Assembly (NCBI RefSeq): GCF_029892095.1
Contig: NZ_JARZAE010000004.1
Location: 1,860,001-1,924,000, forward strand
Length of the DNA stretch: 64,000 nt
Direction: 5' to 3'
Origin: Kitasatospora sp. MAP12-44
Lineage (GTDB): Bacteria > Actinomycetota > Actinomycetes > Streptomycetales > Streptomycetaceae
In this document: in pieces, positions 43,171-52,283 of the stretch
Numbering within the stretch: the first letter of the stretch is position 1
Layout of the letters: each line of letters starts with the position of its first letter
Notes under the pieces: generated by a model
The model's input: only the letters and a program-made list of their open reading frames with translations
Database searches by the model: none
What the model was told of the DNA's origin: nothing
Made by a program: the position numbers and the translations under genes

Positions 43171-44589
43171 TCAGTAGCCCTTGACGAAGTTGATCACGTA
43201 CCACTTGACGGCAGTGGCGTTGTAGACCGCGGTGAGGAAGTCCCGCTTGTTCGGCGTTGTGGTGAGTGTGGTCGAGGAGATGGTGGTCCCCAGGCCGAAT
43301 GCGGAACTGAGGATGAGGGCGCGGCTTCCGGTGCCGTCCTGGATGAGCTCCCAGGTGATGCGTTGGCCGTCCGTGGGGTTGGTGGGGGTGCCCAGCGTTC
43401 TGTTGCCTTTGAGGGTGACGCGGAAGAGGTTTCCCAGTGCGGCGTTGGTGGCGATGGTGGCCGCGTCGGTGAGGGTGACGGGGGCGGGGTTGACCTTCGC
43501 GTCGACGTAGTCCTTTCTCGTCAGGTGTTCGGCCGACGTCGGTGCGGCGGTGGTGGAGACGTTGCCTTCGTAGTAGGCGGAGTTCGAGCCGTAGACGAAA
43601 CCGCTGGCCACCGTGCCGCCGGCGGTGTCGTTGATGATGTTGGTGTAGCCCGCCAGCGACAGGGGCGCCACGTTGCTGCAGTCGCCGAGGGTGGCCGAAC
43701 AGCCGGCGTCGACCGTGACCGAGTTGACCGCCGAGCCGGCGGGCGTGTTCTCGGCGAAACCGAGGATGCTGACCGCTCGTGCGGCACCGGTGACCCAGAT
43801 GCTGATGCTCGGGCTGTTGTAGGTGAAGGAGTTGTACAGGCCCACCCCGATCGCGGCGTTGATCTTCCAGCCGTAGCCGTTGTATCCGGTGCCGCGGTTG
43901 ACCGCGGATTCGGCGCCGCATCCGGTGAAGCTGATGCCCTGACTGCCGATGCCGGTCACCTCGTAGCCGATGCCGCAGTAGTCGGCGGCGCAGCCGACGA
44001 AGGAGCAGTAGGCCATGGTGTCGACATGGAAGCCGGCGTTGGTGTTGGTGTCGGCGTAGCAGGACGCGAATGAGCAACTCGTCCCTGCAGCACCTCCGGA
44101 GACACCGTGGATGCTCCAGCCGTGGTTGCCGTTGTTGGCCGAGGTCACGCCCTCGAACGTGGACACGATCGGGTTGGAGAGGTCGATTCCGGTGTCGCCG
44201 AAGAACTTCACGGTCATCCGCGCGAACGCCAGCGAGACGGTCGCGGGGTTGGCCGATCGGGTGAGCACGATCCCCTTGCCGCTGCCGCTGCCCGGCCCTT
44301 GGATGGTGAGATCCTGGACGGTCAACCGGGTGATGTCCGAGCCGGTCAGCCCGTTGGCGGTGGTGCTGCTCTGTGCGATCACCGACGAGCCGTCACTGAC
44401 CCCCTCAAGAACGAGGTTGGAGCGGGCCACCAGCACTGAGGAGATCTTGTAGGTACCCGCGGGGAAAACGACCGTTCCGCCGGAGGAGGGCACCGCGTTG
44501 ATCGCGGTTTGAATCGCGGTGGTGTCGTCCGTGACGCCATTGCCGGTCGCGCCATAGTCCAGGACGTTGAACCAGTAACTGGTGGCCAT
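43171..44589 (-). CDS. Beta-helix, phage tail-spike-like protein
   Basis: The start ATG at 44587-44589 has GGAG upstream. Of 472 residues, the N-terminal MATSYWFNVLDYGATGNGVT, then DDTTAIQTAINAVPSSGGTV and VFPAGTYKIS are the hallmark of pectate-lyase-3 / GH28-related beta-helix proteins. Stacked Gly/Asn/Ser-rich rungs continue to about 300 (GDTGIDLSNPIVSTFEGVTS, then NNGNHGWSIHGVSGG). The C-terminal part with AEHLTRKDYVDAKV and LKGNRTLGTPTNPTDGQRIT, then FLTAVYNATAVKWYVIN is like tail-fibre tips of actinophages. No signal peptide is present, consistent with a phage or contractile-particle origin. It abuts the recombinase remnant. It probably binds or cleaves a polysaccharide. Confidence 0.8.
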   Translation of the reverse strand: MATSYWFNVLDYGATGNGVTDDTTAIQTAINAVPSSGGTVVFPAGTYKISSVLVARSNLVLEGVSDGSSVIAQSSTTANGLTGSDITRLTVQDLTIQGPGSGSGKGIVLTRSANPATVSLAFARMTVKFFGDTGIDLSNPIVSTFEGVTSANNGNHGWSIHGVSGGAAGTSCSFASCYADTNTNAGFHVDTMAYCSFVGCAADYCGIGYEVTGIGSQGISFTGCGAESAVNRGTGYNGYGWKINAAIGVGLYNSFTYNSPSISIWVTGAARAVSILGFAENTPAGSAVNSVTVDAGCSATLGDCSNVAPLSLAGYTNIINDTAGGTVASGFVYGSNSAYYEGNVSTTAAPTSAEHLTRKDYVDAKVNPAPVTLTDAATIATNAALGNLFRVTLKGNRTLGTPTNPTDGQRITWELIQDGTGSRALILSSAFGLGTTISSTTLTTTPNKRDFLTAVYNATAVKWYVINFVKGY

Positions 44590-45039
44590 GATGATCTCCG
44601 TCCAAGCTCGCACTGTCGGTGGAGGGTGCTGCAGCTGGGGCTGGTACTTCACCAGGGTCCGGTGGCCAGCCCCAACGGTCGCTCAGAGCGATTCAAGCTG
44701 AGTCCGTGATGGGAGCCTGGCCGCGTCAGAGCTGTACTCGGTCATGGAATCCGGTACGGGCCGGCCAGGTAACGGGTGAGGGCACGTTCGTCGCCGTGCC
44801 ACGCCGGAATGCGATTTCACTGCACCTACTTAGCGTAACGGATGAAGCACTCTTCGTAAAGGGACTCGGTATTCCATCGCGCCGATGGTTCGTGGTGGCA
44901 CTGTCGGCTTCTCGGTCATGACGCCACGACAGGCATCCAGCGCCACGCCGGGCGACCGCGCCCACCGAGACGGCTCCCCTCGCACGTCTCCCCGGCGTGC
45001 CAGCGCTACGGGCCGTCATGTGCGGGGCATCCTGGGCCG
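44590..45039. other. 450-bp divergent intergenic region
   Basis: No gene was recognised. It is locally AT-richer than its surroundings (44815-44885, e.g. ACTTAGCGTAACGGATGAAG), as expected for promoters of the two divergent genes. Confidence 0.4.
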
Positions 45040-46764
45040 GTGAGAGCAGATCGACGAGGCGAGCGCTCGCCCGGGCGGGTCCTGGGCGTTTCCGGGGACC
45101 GATCGTCTCCCCAGGCCCTCGACTGGTGGCGTGACGCGGTCTGCTACCAGGTCTACCTGCGCAGTTTCGCCGATGGAGACGGTGACGGCGTCGGGGACCT
45201 CGCCGGGCTTCACCAACGCCTGTACCACCTGGTCGATCTGGGGGTGGACGCTCTGTGGGTCAACCCGTGGTTCCCCTCGCCGATGGTCGACGGAGGCTAC
45301 GACGTCGCCGACTACCGGGCCATCGATCCCGTCTTCGGCACCCTGACCGATGCCCGGGAGTTGATCGAGGAGATCCACGCTCTGGGCCTGCGGATCCTGA
45401 TCGACATCGTGCCGAACCACACCTCCTCCCATCACCCGTGGTTCCGCGAGGCGCTGGCGGGCGGCCCGGACTGCGTCGAGCGTGACCGCTACATCTTCAG
45501 GCCGGGCAGCGGCCCGGGGGGTGACACCCCGCCCAACAACTGGCGCAGCGTCTTCGGTGGTTCCGCGTGGACCCGCATCGTCGAACCCGACGGCGGGGCC
45601 GGCCCGTGGTATCTCCATCTGTTCGCTCCCGAGCAACCCGACCTCAACTGGGACAGTCGTCTGGTCCGCCGTGAATTCGAGTCGATCCTGCGGTTCTGGT
45701 TCGATCTGGGCGTCGACGGGATCCGCATCGACGTTGCGCACGCCATGGTCAAGGCCCCGGGTCTACCCGACCTGGGTCCCCTGGACATGGAACTCGTCGC
45801 GTCGGCGGCCCATCCCGATCATCCCCACTGGGATCGCGAAGGGGTCCACGAGATCTTCCGCGGCTGGCGCGCGGTGGCCGACTCCTACCCCGAGCCTCGC
45901 GTGTTCGTCGCCGAGGCGTGTGCACGCGCCTCCGAGCGCCTGGCCCGCTACGTCCGGGCCGATGAACTGCACACCGCCTTCAACTTCGACTATCTGACAG
46001 CCCCGTGGCGGGCGGCACACCTGCGCCTCGCGATCGACAGCTCCCTGACCGCGATGGGCGCCGTAGGTGCCCCAGCGACCTGGGCGCTCTCCAACCACGA
46101 TGTCGTGCGGCACCTCACCCGCTTCGGGAGGCCGCAGCCCGACGGCCCGGTCCACACCCTCGCCAACCACTCTCCGCCCGGCCCGGTCGACCTGGCCCTG
46201 GGCACGCGGCGTGCACGGGCGGCCGCCCTGCTCATGCTGGCACTTCCGGGCTCCGTCTACCTGTACCAGGGCGAGGAACTGGGTCTGTGGGAGGTCGAGG
46301 ACCTGCCCGACGAGACCCTGCAGGACCCCACCTGGGAGCGGTCGGGGCGCACCGACCGCGGCCGCGACGGCTCCCGCCTGCCGATGCCCTGGTCCGGCGA
46401 CGCCCCGCCGTTCGGCTTCAGCCCCGAAGGCGCCGGCGCACTTCCATGGCTGCCACAGCCGCCGCACTGGAAGCATCTCACCGCCCAGTCACAGCGCGGC
46501 GACGAGCGGTCGATGCTCGAGCTCTACCGCAGGGCCCTGCACATCCGCCGGATCCACCCGGCCCTGGGCGACGGGGCGTTGGTCTGGGACCGTACGGCCG
46601 TGCCCGACCTGCTGTCGTTCACACGCCCCTCCGGCTTCCAATGCATCGTCAACTTCGGCCCACAGGCGGTTCGCCTGGCGGACCACCGGGAGGTGTTGCT
46701 GAGCAGTGTTCGCCTGCAGGACGGGCTGCTGCCCGGCGACGCGGCCGTCTGGCTGGCCCGATGA
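45040..46764 (+). CDS. GH13 alpha-glucosidase-type enzyme
   Basis: The 574-residue cytoplasmic enzyme starts at GTG 45040. It opens DWWRDAVCYQVYLRSFADGD, the oligo-1,6-/alpha-glucosidase form. Conserved regions: LRILIDIVPNHTSSHHPWF; GVDGIRIDVAHAM with the nucleophile Asp near residue 231; VFVAEAC with the acid/base Glu near 291; and ALSNHDVVRH with the third Asp near 353. GSVYLYQGEELGL follows. It hydrolyses or transfers alpha-glucosyl residues from short oligosaccharides. The C-terminal beta domain is short but present. The stop overlaps a possible start of the next frame. Confidence 0.92.
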   Translation: MRADRRGERSPGRVLGVSGDRSSPQALDWWRDAVCYQVYLRSFADGDGDGVGDLAGLHQRLYHLVDLGVDALWVNPWFPSPMVDGGYDVADYRAIDPVFGTLTDARELIEEIHALGLRILIDIVPNHTSSHHPWFREALAGGPDCVERDRYIFRPGSGPGGDTPPNNWRSVFGGSAWTRIVEPDGGAGPWYLHLFAPEQPDLNWDSRLVRREFESILRFWFDLGVDGIRIDVAHAMVKAPGLPDLGPLDMELVASAAHPDHPHWDREGVHEIFRGWRAVADSYPEPRVFVAEACARASERLARYVRADELHTAFNFDYLTAPWRAAHLRLAIDSSLTAMGAVGAPATWALSNHDVVRHLTRFGRPQPDGPVHTLANHSPPGPVDLALGTRRARAAALLMLALPGSVYLYQGEELGLWEVEDLPDETLQDPTWERSGRTDRGRDGSRLPMPWSGDAPPFGFSPEGAGALPWLPQPPHWKHLTAQSQRGDERSMLELYRRALHIRRIHPALGDGALVWDRTAVPDLLSFTRPSGFQCIVNFGPQAVRLADHREVLLSSVRLQDGLLPGDAAVWLAR

Positions 46765-46940
46765 CATCCCTGGACCGCGTCCGGGGAGCATGGAACTCGA
46801 CCACCGAAGAACGAGGTTGGCAGCAGATGTCTGAATCGGTGAATCGTCCACGGTTCGGAGCGCGGCCAGTCGGGGGAGTCATCTGGTCGGCTACTGGTCA
46901 ATCCCCCTCCGTGCCCGCCCGATTCCAGAGGAAGTCGTGG

Positions 46941-47915
46941 ATGAGGGCCTGGTGGACGTGGGTGATGCTGCTGGCCTTGGTCTCCACTGGCACCGATCTC
47001 GGATCTGCCTCGCGTGGGGAGACTTCTTTCACGGTCCGCAGAGTCACCAGTGGGGCCTATATCCCCGACCCCTCCGGGGATCCTGCCGGATGGCACGACC
47101 AGTTGGACCGCTACGACGCTGCCGTCAGGCGCCGGCCAAGCGTGGTGCAGTGGTACGTCCAGTGGGAGGGACGGCAACCGTTCCCCGCCTCCGACGCCGC
47201 CTACGTCCGCTCGCGCGACCAGACGCCGCTCATCACGTGGGAGTCCTGGGACTGGACCGGCGACGCGAACCAGCCCGCCTACGCACTGTCGAACATCCTC
47301 GCCGGGAACTTCGACACCTACATCACACAGTGGGCGACCGCCGCGAGGGCCTTCGGCACCACCGTCTACCTGCGGTGGGGCGCGGAGATGAACGGGAACT
47401 GGAACCCATGGGATCCGGGAGTCAACGGGAACACCACCGCGCAGTACGTGGCGACGTGGAAACACATCCGCGCCATCTTCACCACAGTCGGCGCAACCAA
47501 CGTGAAGTGGCTGTGGACGCCGATCAACCAGTACGCCGACTCGACTCCCCTGTCCGAGCTCTACCCGGGCGACGAGTACGTGGACCTGGTGGGCGTCGAC
47601 GGCTACAACTGGGGCACCTCCCGCAGCGGAAGCACCTGGCAGAGCTTCACCGAGGTCTTCAACCCCACCATCGCCACCATCCGCACCCTCACCCCGAAGC
47701 CGCTCTGGCTCACGGAGGTCGGCTGCACGGAGCTGGGCGGCGACAAGGCCTCCTGGATCACAGCCATGTTCGCCGCCATCGACGGCGACAACCGGATCAG
47801 CGCACTGGTGTGGTTCAACGCCGACAAGGAGACCGACTGGCGGGTCTGGTCCTCTCCCGCAGCCTTGAGCGCCTTTCGGGCAGGCATCGCATCCCCGCTC
47901 TACACCTCCGCGTGA
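46941..47915 (+). CDS. Secreted GH26-like hydrolase (mannanase candidate)
   Basis: I chose ATG 46941 because AGAGGAAG precedes it by a good distance and the product then begins with an ordinary signal peptide (MRAWWTWVMLLALVSTGTDL). Starts at 46761 (overlapping the previous stop) or 46827 would add up to 60 residues. The mature protein has the GH26-type barrel: VVQWYVQWEGRQPF, PLITWESWDWTGD, VYLRWGAEMNGNWNPWDPG with the acid/base Glu in AEMNG, VKWLWTPINQYA, YVDLVGVDGYNWG, and KPLWLTEVGCTE with the nucleophile Glu. It is likely an endo-beta-mannanase or related beta-glucanase acting outside the cell. The neighbouring family 2 glycosyltransferase suggests a role with a surface polysaccharide. 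Confidence 0.82.
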   Translation: MRAWWTWVMLLALVSTGTDLGSASRGETSFTVRRVTSGAYIPDPSGDPAGWHDQLDRYDAAVRRRPSVVQWYVQWEGRQPFPASDAAYVRSRDQTPLITWESWDWTGDANQPAYALSNILAGNFDTYITQWATAARAFGTTVYLRWGAEMNGNWNPWDPGVNGNTTAQYVATWKHIRAIFTTVGATNVKWLWTPINQYADSTPLSELYPGDEYVDLVGVDGYNWGTSRSGSTWQSFTEVFNPTIATIRTLTPKPLWLTEVGCTELGGDKASWITAMFAAIDGDNRISALVWFNADKETDWRVWSSPAALSAFRAGIASPLYTSA

Positions 47916-48018
47916 GGCGGGAGTACAGATCCGCGGCAGCCCCCAGCGGTGAACATGATGCTCCGTTCGGGGCAATAGCCCCTACGACCGCCGCAGCACC
48001 GGCGTGACAATCCACTAG

Positions 48019-49533
48019 GTGCACCTCCCCGGCTTCGGCCTGACCGCCTGGGTGCTGCGGAATGCTGAGGAGTCGCTGGTGGGCATGTTCGGACCGACGC
48101 GGAGACAGACACGCAAAGAGGCACGGGGGCCCGCGTTCGTGCGCAGACCCAGGAACCTGACCCGGGAGGGCCGGACCAAGCCCGGCCACATTTCCGACCT
48201 GCGGCACGCAGGACCCGGCCGGATCGTCGTGCTGGTGCCCGCGCACAACGAGGAAGCGCTCATCGGCGAGACCCTGGAGTCGCTCGCGGCCCAGACCAGG
48301 CCCCCGGACGAGGTCATCGTGGTCGCCGACCGCTGCACCGACCTCACGGCTGAAATCAGCGCCGCCCACGGCGCCGAGGCCGTCGAGACGGTCGGCAACA
48401 CGCAGGACAAGGCAGGCGCCCTCAACCAGGTCCTGGCCCGGCTGCTGCCGTTGCTGTCCGACGACGACGCCGTCATGGTCATGGACTCCGACACATCTCT
48501 GTCACCCCAGTTCATCGCCGAGGCAGGCCGACGCCTGCGCCACCAGGAAACGGACCAAGCGCCCATCGGCGGTGTGGGCGCCATCTTCTTCGGCTACCCC
48601 CTGCGCGGTCTGGTCTGCCATCTGCAGAACAACGAGTACGTGCGCTACGCGCGTGAACTCCACCGCCGCCACGGCCGCGCCGACGTCCTGACCGGCACCG
48701 CCTCCCTCTACCCGGTGCACGCCCTGCGCCAGGTCCACGAGGCCCGCTCCCACGGCTCCCTCCCCCGAGGGCGGGACGTCTACGACGTGGAGTCGCTGAC
48801 CGAGGACAACGAACTGACCCTCGCCCTCAAACACCTGGGCTACCGGTGCGTATCACCGTGCGCCTGCATCGTGGGCACCGAACTCATGCCCACCTGGTCC
48901 CGGTTGTACTACCAGCGGCTGCGCTGGCAGCGCGGCGCCCTGGACAACCTCAAGGCCTACGGCGTCACCCGGGTCACGCTGCCCTATGTATGCCGGCAAC
49001 TGCTCACCTACCTCAGCGTGGCCTTCGTCCCCTTCTTCCTCACCGTCCTGCTGTACTACACCGTCAGCAAGGGCTTCCCCGGGTGGCCGTGGTTCTGGCT
49101 CGCGATCACCTCCGTCGCCGCCTTCGAACGTATCTGGGCCGCCAAACGCGGCGGATGGAAGGCCCTGCTCCTGGCCGCCGCGATCGTGCCGGAGGTCCTC
49201 TTCGACCAGTTCCTCAACGTGATCTATACCAAGGCACTCATCGACATACTGACCGGCACAGGCGCCACCTGGGAACGCACGCACAGCCGCGGCCGTCGCC
49301 TGCGCGAGGCGATCACCACTGCGGTGGGCTTCACCCTCCTGCTCGCCTCCGTCGTGGGCCTGGCATTCGCCTGTATCGCACTCGGGATCGCCTGGACCCT
49401 GATCGCGCTCTTCGTCCTGTGCGGCGTTGCCGCGGCCGTTGTCCGCCTCAGCCGCCTTCACCCCCTCGGCCTCCTCCTCTCCCTGCCCAGCGGCGAGCAG
49501 ATGCACGGTGAAATTCCACCCTGGCACCAATGA
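48019..49533 (+). CDS. Processive family 2 glycosyltransferase, membrane-bound
   Basis: The 504-residue protein of cellulose/hyaluronan synthase type has RIVVLVPAHNEEALIGETLE, then VIVVADRCTDLT, VMVMDSDTSLSP (DxD metal site), VESLTEDNELTLALKHLGY (catalytic ED) and YYQRLRWQRGALDNL (QxxRW). Membrane helices follow: LLTYLSVAFVPFFLTVLLYY and WPWFWLAITSVAAF, then a C-terminal pair after TAVGFTLLL. It should polymerise a nucleotide sugar into a beta-glycan and push it across the membrane. The GTG at 48019 is uncertain; ATG 48085 is the alternative and keeps all motifs. It lies downstream of the GH26-like gene on the same strand, a usual pairing of synthase with trimming hydrolase. Confidence 0.88.
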   Translation: MHLPGFGLTAWVLRNAEESLVGMFGPTRRQTRKEARGPAFVRRPRNLTREGRTKPGHISDLRHAGPGRIVVLVPAHNEEALIGETLESLAAQTRPPDEVIVVADRCTDLTAEISAAHGAEAVETVGNTQDKAGALNQVLARLLPLLSDDDAVMVMDSDTSLSPQFIAEAGRRLRHQETDQAPIGGVGAIFFGYPLRGLVCHLQNNEYVRYARELHRRHGRADVLTGTASLYPVHALRQVHEARSHGSLPRGRDVYDVESLTEDNELTLALKHLGYRCVSPCACIVGTELMPTWSRLYYQRLRWQRGALDNLKAYGVTRVTLPYVCRQLLTYLSVAFVPFFLTVLLYYTVSKGFPGWPWFWLAITSVAAFERIWAAKRGGWKALLLAAAIVPEVLFDQFLNVIYTKALIDILTGTGATWERTHSRGRRLREAITTAVGFTLLLASVVGLAFACIALGIAWTLIALFVLCGVAAAVVRLSRLHPLGLLLSLPSGEQMHGEIPPWHQ

Positions 49534-49578
49534 CGCGCTGTCAGGAGATGTGAAGCGGAGTGGTTCTGTTCCAGCGCC

Positions 49579-50019
49579 ATGGCCATCAATCGCAGCACCG
49601 TGCTGCGCCAGGCCCTGCTCTTCATGCCGCTGCTCACCCTCGCGATCACCTTCGGCGGCCGACTGATCGCGGACGTCTGCCAGGGCTATCTGGGCCCACT
49701 CAGCTGGCACCTGCTCCCCGGGCTGCTGATCGGTGTCGGCGGCGGCCTCGCCGGCACCGTCTGCTACGCCCTCGCGCTGACCACCTGGGGCCAGTGGGTG
49801 CTCTTCACACGGATCTGGCTGCCCCTGACCGGACGGCTTCCGTGGGCGACGATCGCCTTCCTCGACGACGCCTACCAGCGCGGAGTGCTACGCCAGGTCG
49901 GAGCCGTCTACCAGTTCCGCCACGCGCGGCTCCAAACTCACCTCAGCCCCGCCCCTCACGAACCGGAGCACGATGGATACGCGGATGCGGCGGGGGCGAT
50001 CACCTTGCCACCGTCGTGA
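49579..50019 (+). CDS. C-terminal fragment of a NACHT-type membrane protein
   Basis: The 146-residue frame has two membrane segments (LLFMPLLTLAITFGGRLIAD and LIGVGGGLAGTVCYALAL). The segment LPWATIAFLDDAYQRGVLRQ, then VGAVYQFRHARLQTHL, is as I recall the C-terminal end of large Streptomyces NACHT/NTPase proteins. No ATPase domain is upstream: the previous gene ends 45 bases before. It is therefore probably a 3' remnant that may or may not be expressed. No convincing ribosome site was found ahead of ATG 49579. Confidence 0.55.
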   Translation: MAINRSTVLRQALLFMPLLTLAITFGGRLIADVCQGYLGPLSWHLLPGLLIGVGGGLAGTVCYALALTTWGQWVLFTRIWLPLTGRLPWATIAFLDDAYQRGVLRQVGAVYQFRHARLQTHLSPAPHEPEHDGYADAAGAITLPPS

Positions 50020-50049
50020 ACGGGGCCGGTAGGCGGAGGGCACTGGCTG

Positions 50050-50090
50050 CGGCGCTGCCGCCCGGGACGGGTGCCCGGGCGGCAGCGCCG
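50050..50090. terminator. Bidirectional hairpin terminator
   Basis: A perfect 17-bp stem (50050-50066 with 50074-50090) and a 7-base loop lie between convergent genes. Confidence 0.85.
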
Positions 50091-50115
50091 TACCTGCGTG
50101 CCGAGGGCCCTCGGG

Positions 50116-52107
50116 TCAGACGGCCTCGAGCGGGACCGCGGGGGACCGCAGGCCGAGTTCCCAGCCGCTCCATTGGCCGGTGCTGCGGTTCAGCCAGTTC
50201 TCGTACACCTGGCCGTCGGTGCCGAGCAGGTAGCTGATGTCCACCCCGTTGGCGTCCTTGGTGGAACTCGGGTTGCCGAGGAAGGTGACGCCGGTGGGGA
50301 GCGGGGAGTTGTTGTAGTGCGCCCAGCCGGTCCAGGGGCCGGCGCCGGGGTTGACCTGGTGGGATTCCTGGAGGTCGCCGTTGCTGTCGATGGCGGTGAC
50401 GACCAGGCGGCCGGTGCTGTTGACGTAGACGCTGGGCGAACTGACCAGGCGGGTACCGGCGAGCGGGGTGCCGAGGCCGAGTTCCCAGCCGCTCCATTGG
50501 CCGGTGGTGCGGTTCAGCCAGTTCTCGTACACCTGCCCGTCGGAACCGGTCAGGTAGCTGACGTCGACTCCGTTGACGTCGTGGTACGAGGCGGGGCTGC
50601 CCTTGAAGGTGACGCCGGTGGGGAGCGGGGAGTTGTTGTAGTGGGCCCAGCCGGTCCAGGGGCCGGCGCCGGGGTTGACCTGGTGGGACTCCTGGAGGTC
50701 GCCGTTGCTGTCGATGGCGGTGACGACCAGGCGGCCGGTGCTGTTGACGTAGACGCTGGGCGAACTGACCAAGTGGGTACCGGCGAGCGGGGTGCCGAGG
50801 CCGAGTTCCCAGCCGCTCCATAGGCCGGTGCTGCGGTTCAGCCAGTTCTCGTACACCTGCCCGTCGGAACCGGTGACGTAGCAGACGTTCACGCCGTTGA
50901 CGTCGGTGGTGGCGATCGCGGTACCGGTGAAGGTGACCCCGGTCGGCAGCGGCGAGCTGTTGTAGTGGTGCCAGCCGGTCCAGGTGGTGGCGCCGGGCGA
51001 GGTCTGGTAGTTCTCCTGGACGTCCCCGTTGGTGTCGATCGCGACCACCACACTGGCGCCGAATTTGTCCACGAAGGCGCTCGGCGAGCTGACGAAGGTG
51101 GTGCCGGTCATCGGCGCGCCCAGGTTCAGCTCCCACCCCGACCAGTTGCCCGCGCCGGGCGCCTGCTGGTAGTCCTCCCAGATCTGGCCGTCCTTGCCGA
51201 GCCCGTAGACCACCACCGCGCCGTTGTGGTTGTTGATGGTCACGCCCGCGCTGGTCGGGGCCGCGTGCACGCCGTTCTGCACGGTGAAGTCGACGCCCTG
51301 GTAGCTGTGGGTGGCACCGTCGGTCCCGAGCGCGGAGAGGGCGAGCGTGTAGGAGCCGTCGCGCAAGGTCGTCGTGTCGAGTCTGACGTGGAAGTGGTCG
51401 GGCTCGTAGCTGGAGGACAGGTCGACCGAGGCGCCCGTGGGGCTGGTGATCACGTAGTGGAGCGTAGCGACCAGGCCGTACTGCGAGGCGCGGGCGACGA
51501 GGTCGACCGGTCCGCTGACAGTCTGGTTCTGGCTCAGACCGCCGAAGACAAAGCCGAGTTGGGGGGCGGTACCGAAGCGGTAGTAGCCGACGTTGCTGGC
51601 GGGCGGGGTCCAGGTGCGGTAGCGGACCAGGCCGGTCGCGGGGTCGGTGTCGACGACCTGGAAGGAGCCGCCGGGGTTGTCGGCGACGATGATCGCGGTG
51701 TCGAGGGTGTCGGTGCCGGTGGTGCCCTGCTGGATCAGGTCCCCCTTGATGGCGGTGGCGGCGGTGACCGCCGTCGCGCCGGCTGCGAGCAGGCTCTGCT
51801 GGTACTCGCCGCCGGTGGGTGCGGGGTACTGGGTGCCGCCGCTGCCGAGGGAGAGGACGCAGTCGGCGAAGTCGCGGGACTTCGCACCACCGGTCCGGCC
51901 GGCGGCGGTGCAGGCAGCGGTGCCGGGTCCGGCCGGGTTGCCCAGGGCGTCGAGGCGGTAGTAGCTGAGCGCCTTGTCGGCGATGGTGCCGTTGTCGTAC
52001 GTGCCGGTGGCGTGGGCGGCGGTCGCGGTGAGAACCGGGGCCAGCAGGCCGGTGGCGGCTGCGAGGGCGAGGGCGGCGGTGCGACGATGCGGCGTCGGGC
52101 GTGTCAT
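50116..52107 (-). CDS. Secreted protein: degenerate CHAP-like domain plus beta-propeller repeats
   Basis: The 663-residue exported protein has a signal peptide (residues 1 to about 33). Residues 35-170 resemble secreted CHAP/NlpC-like domains of Streptomyces (YDNGTIADKALSYYRLDALG, then DFADCVLSLGSGGTQYPAPT, then AIKGDLIQQGTTGTDTLDTA). The positions I expect for the catalytic Cys and His read Ser (KSRDF) and Asp (LDTAI), so it is probably not an active peptidase. After an Ig-like part (180-280) come several Trp-rich propeller blades (GQVYENWLNRSTGQWSGWEL and WTGWAHYNNSPLPTGVTF), like PLL-type lectins. Blade DNA is repeated with a 324-bp period. It is likely a cell-wall or glycan-binding protein. 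Confidence 0.7.
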   Translation of the reverse strand: MTRPTPHRRTAALALAAATGLLAPVLTATAAHATGTYDNGTIADKALSYYRLDALGNPAGPGTAACTAAGRTGGAKSRDFADCVLSLGSGGTQYPAPTGGEYQQSLLAAGATAVTAATAIKGDLIQQGTTGTDTLDTAIIVADNPGGSFQVVDTDPATGLVRYRTWTPPASNVGYYRFGTAPQLGFVFGGLSQNQTVSGPVDLVARASQYGLVATLHYVITSPTGASVDLSSSYEPDHFHVRLDTTTLRDGSYTLALSALGTDGATHSYQGVDFTVQNGVHAAPTSAGVTINNHNGAVVVYGLGKDGQIWEDYQQAPGAGNWSGWELNLGAPMTGTTFVSSPSAFVDKFGASVVVAIDTNGDVQENYQTSPGATTWTGWHHYNSSPLPTGVTFTGTAIATTDVNGVNVCYVTGSDGQVYENWLNRSTGLWSGWELGLGTPLAGTHLVSSPSVYVNSTGRLVVTAIDSNGDLQESHQVNPGAGPWTGWAHYNNSPLPTGVTFKGSPASYHDVNGVDVSYLTGSDGQVYENWLNRTTGQWSGWELGLGTPLAGTRLVSSPSVYVNSTGRLVVTAIDSNGDLQESHQVNPGAGPWTGWAHYNNSPLPTGVTFLGNPSSTKDANGVDISYLLGTDGQVYENWLNRSTGQWSGWELGLRSPAVPLEAV
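50153..51124. repeat. 324-bp tandem repeats coding propeller blades
   Basis: The same sequence recurs at 50153, 50477 and 50801, exact spacing 324 bp (108 residues, two blades per unit). The first two units are nearly identical and the third is diverged. Confidence 0.85.
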
Positions 52108-52283
52108 GCGGATCCCCGTTGGTGTAAGACGGCCCGGTGGGCCGGATGCGGTGGATCATGATTCAGGCTGACGGCTTGTCACGTCCAGACTTCGGGCAGC
52201 CAAATCGGCATTGACTCAAAGGCATCGGGTGTCCATCGGGTGTCCGGAAGGCGGGGGCGTGGGCTCGGCGCCGTGATGCGGTG
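52108..52283. promoter_or_regulatory. Promoter region of the secreted propeller protein
   Basis: This 176-bp gap follows the mbtH-like gene and precedes the propeller gene, both on the reverse strand. A doubled ATCGGGTGTCC occurs near 52225-52245. No clear terminator was found. Confidence 0.3.

Noticed and set aside
42869..44077. Reverse frame of 402 residues across the right repeat
   Set aside because: Shadow of the beta-helix gene in another frame; only its end fragment reflects the recombinase remnant.
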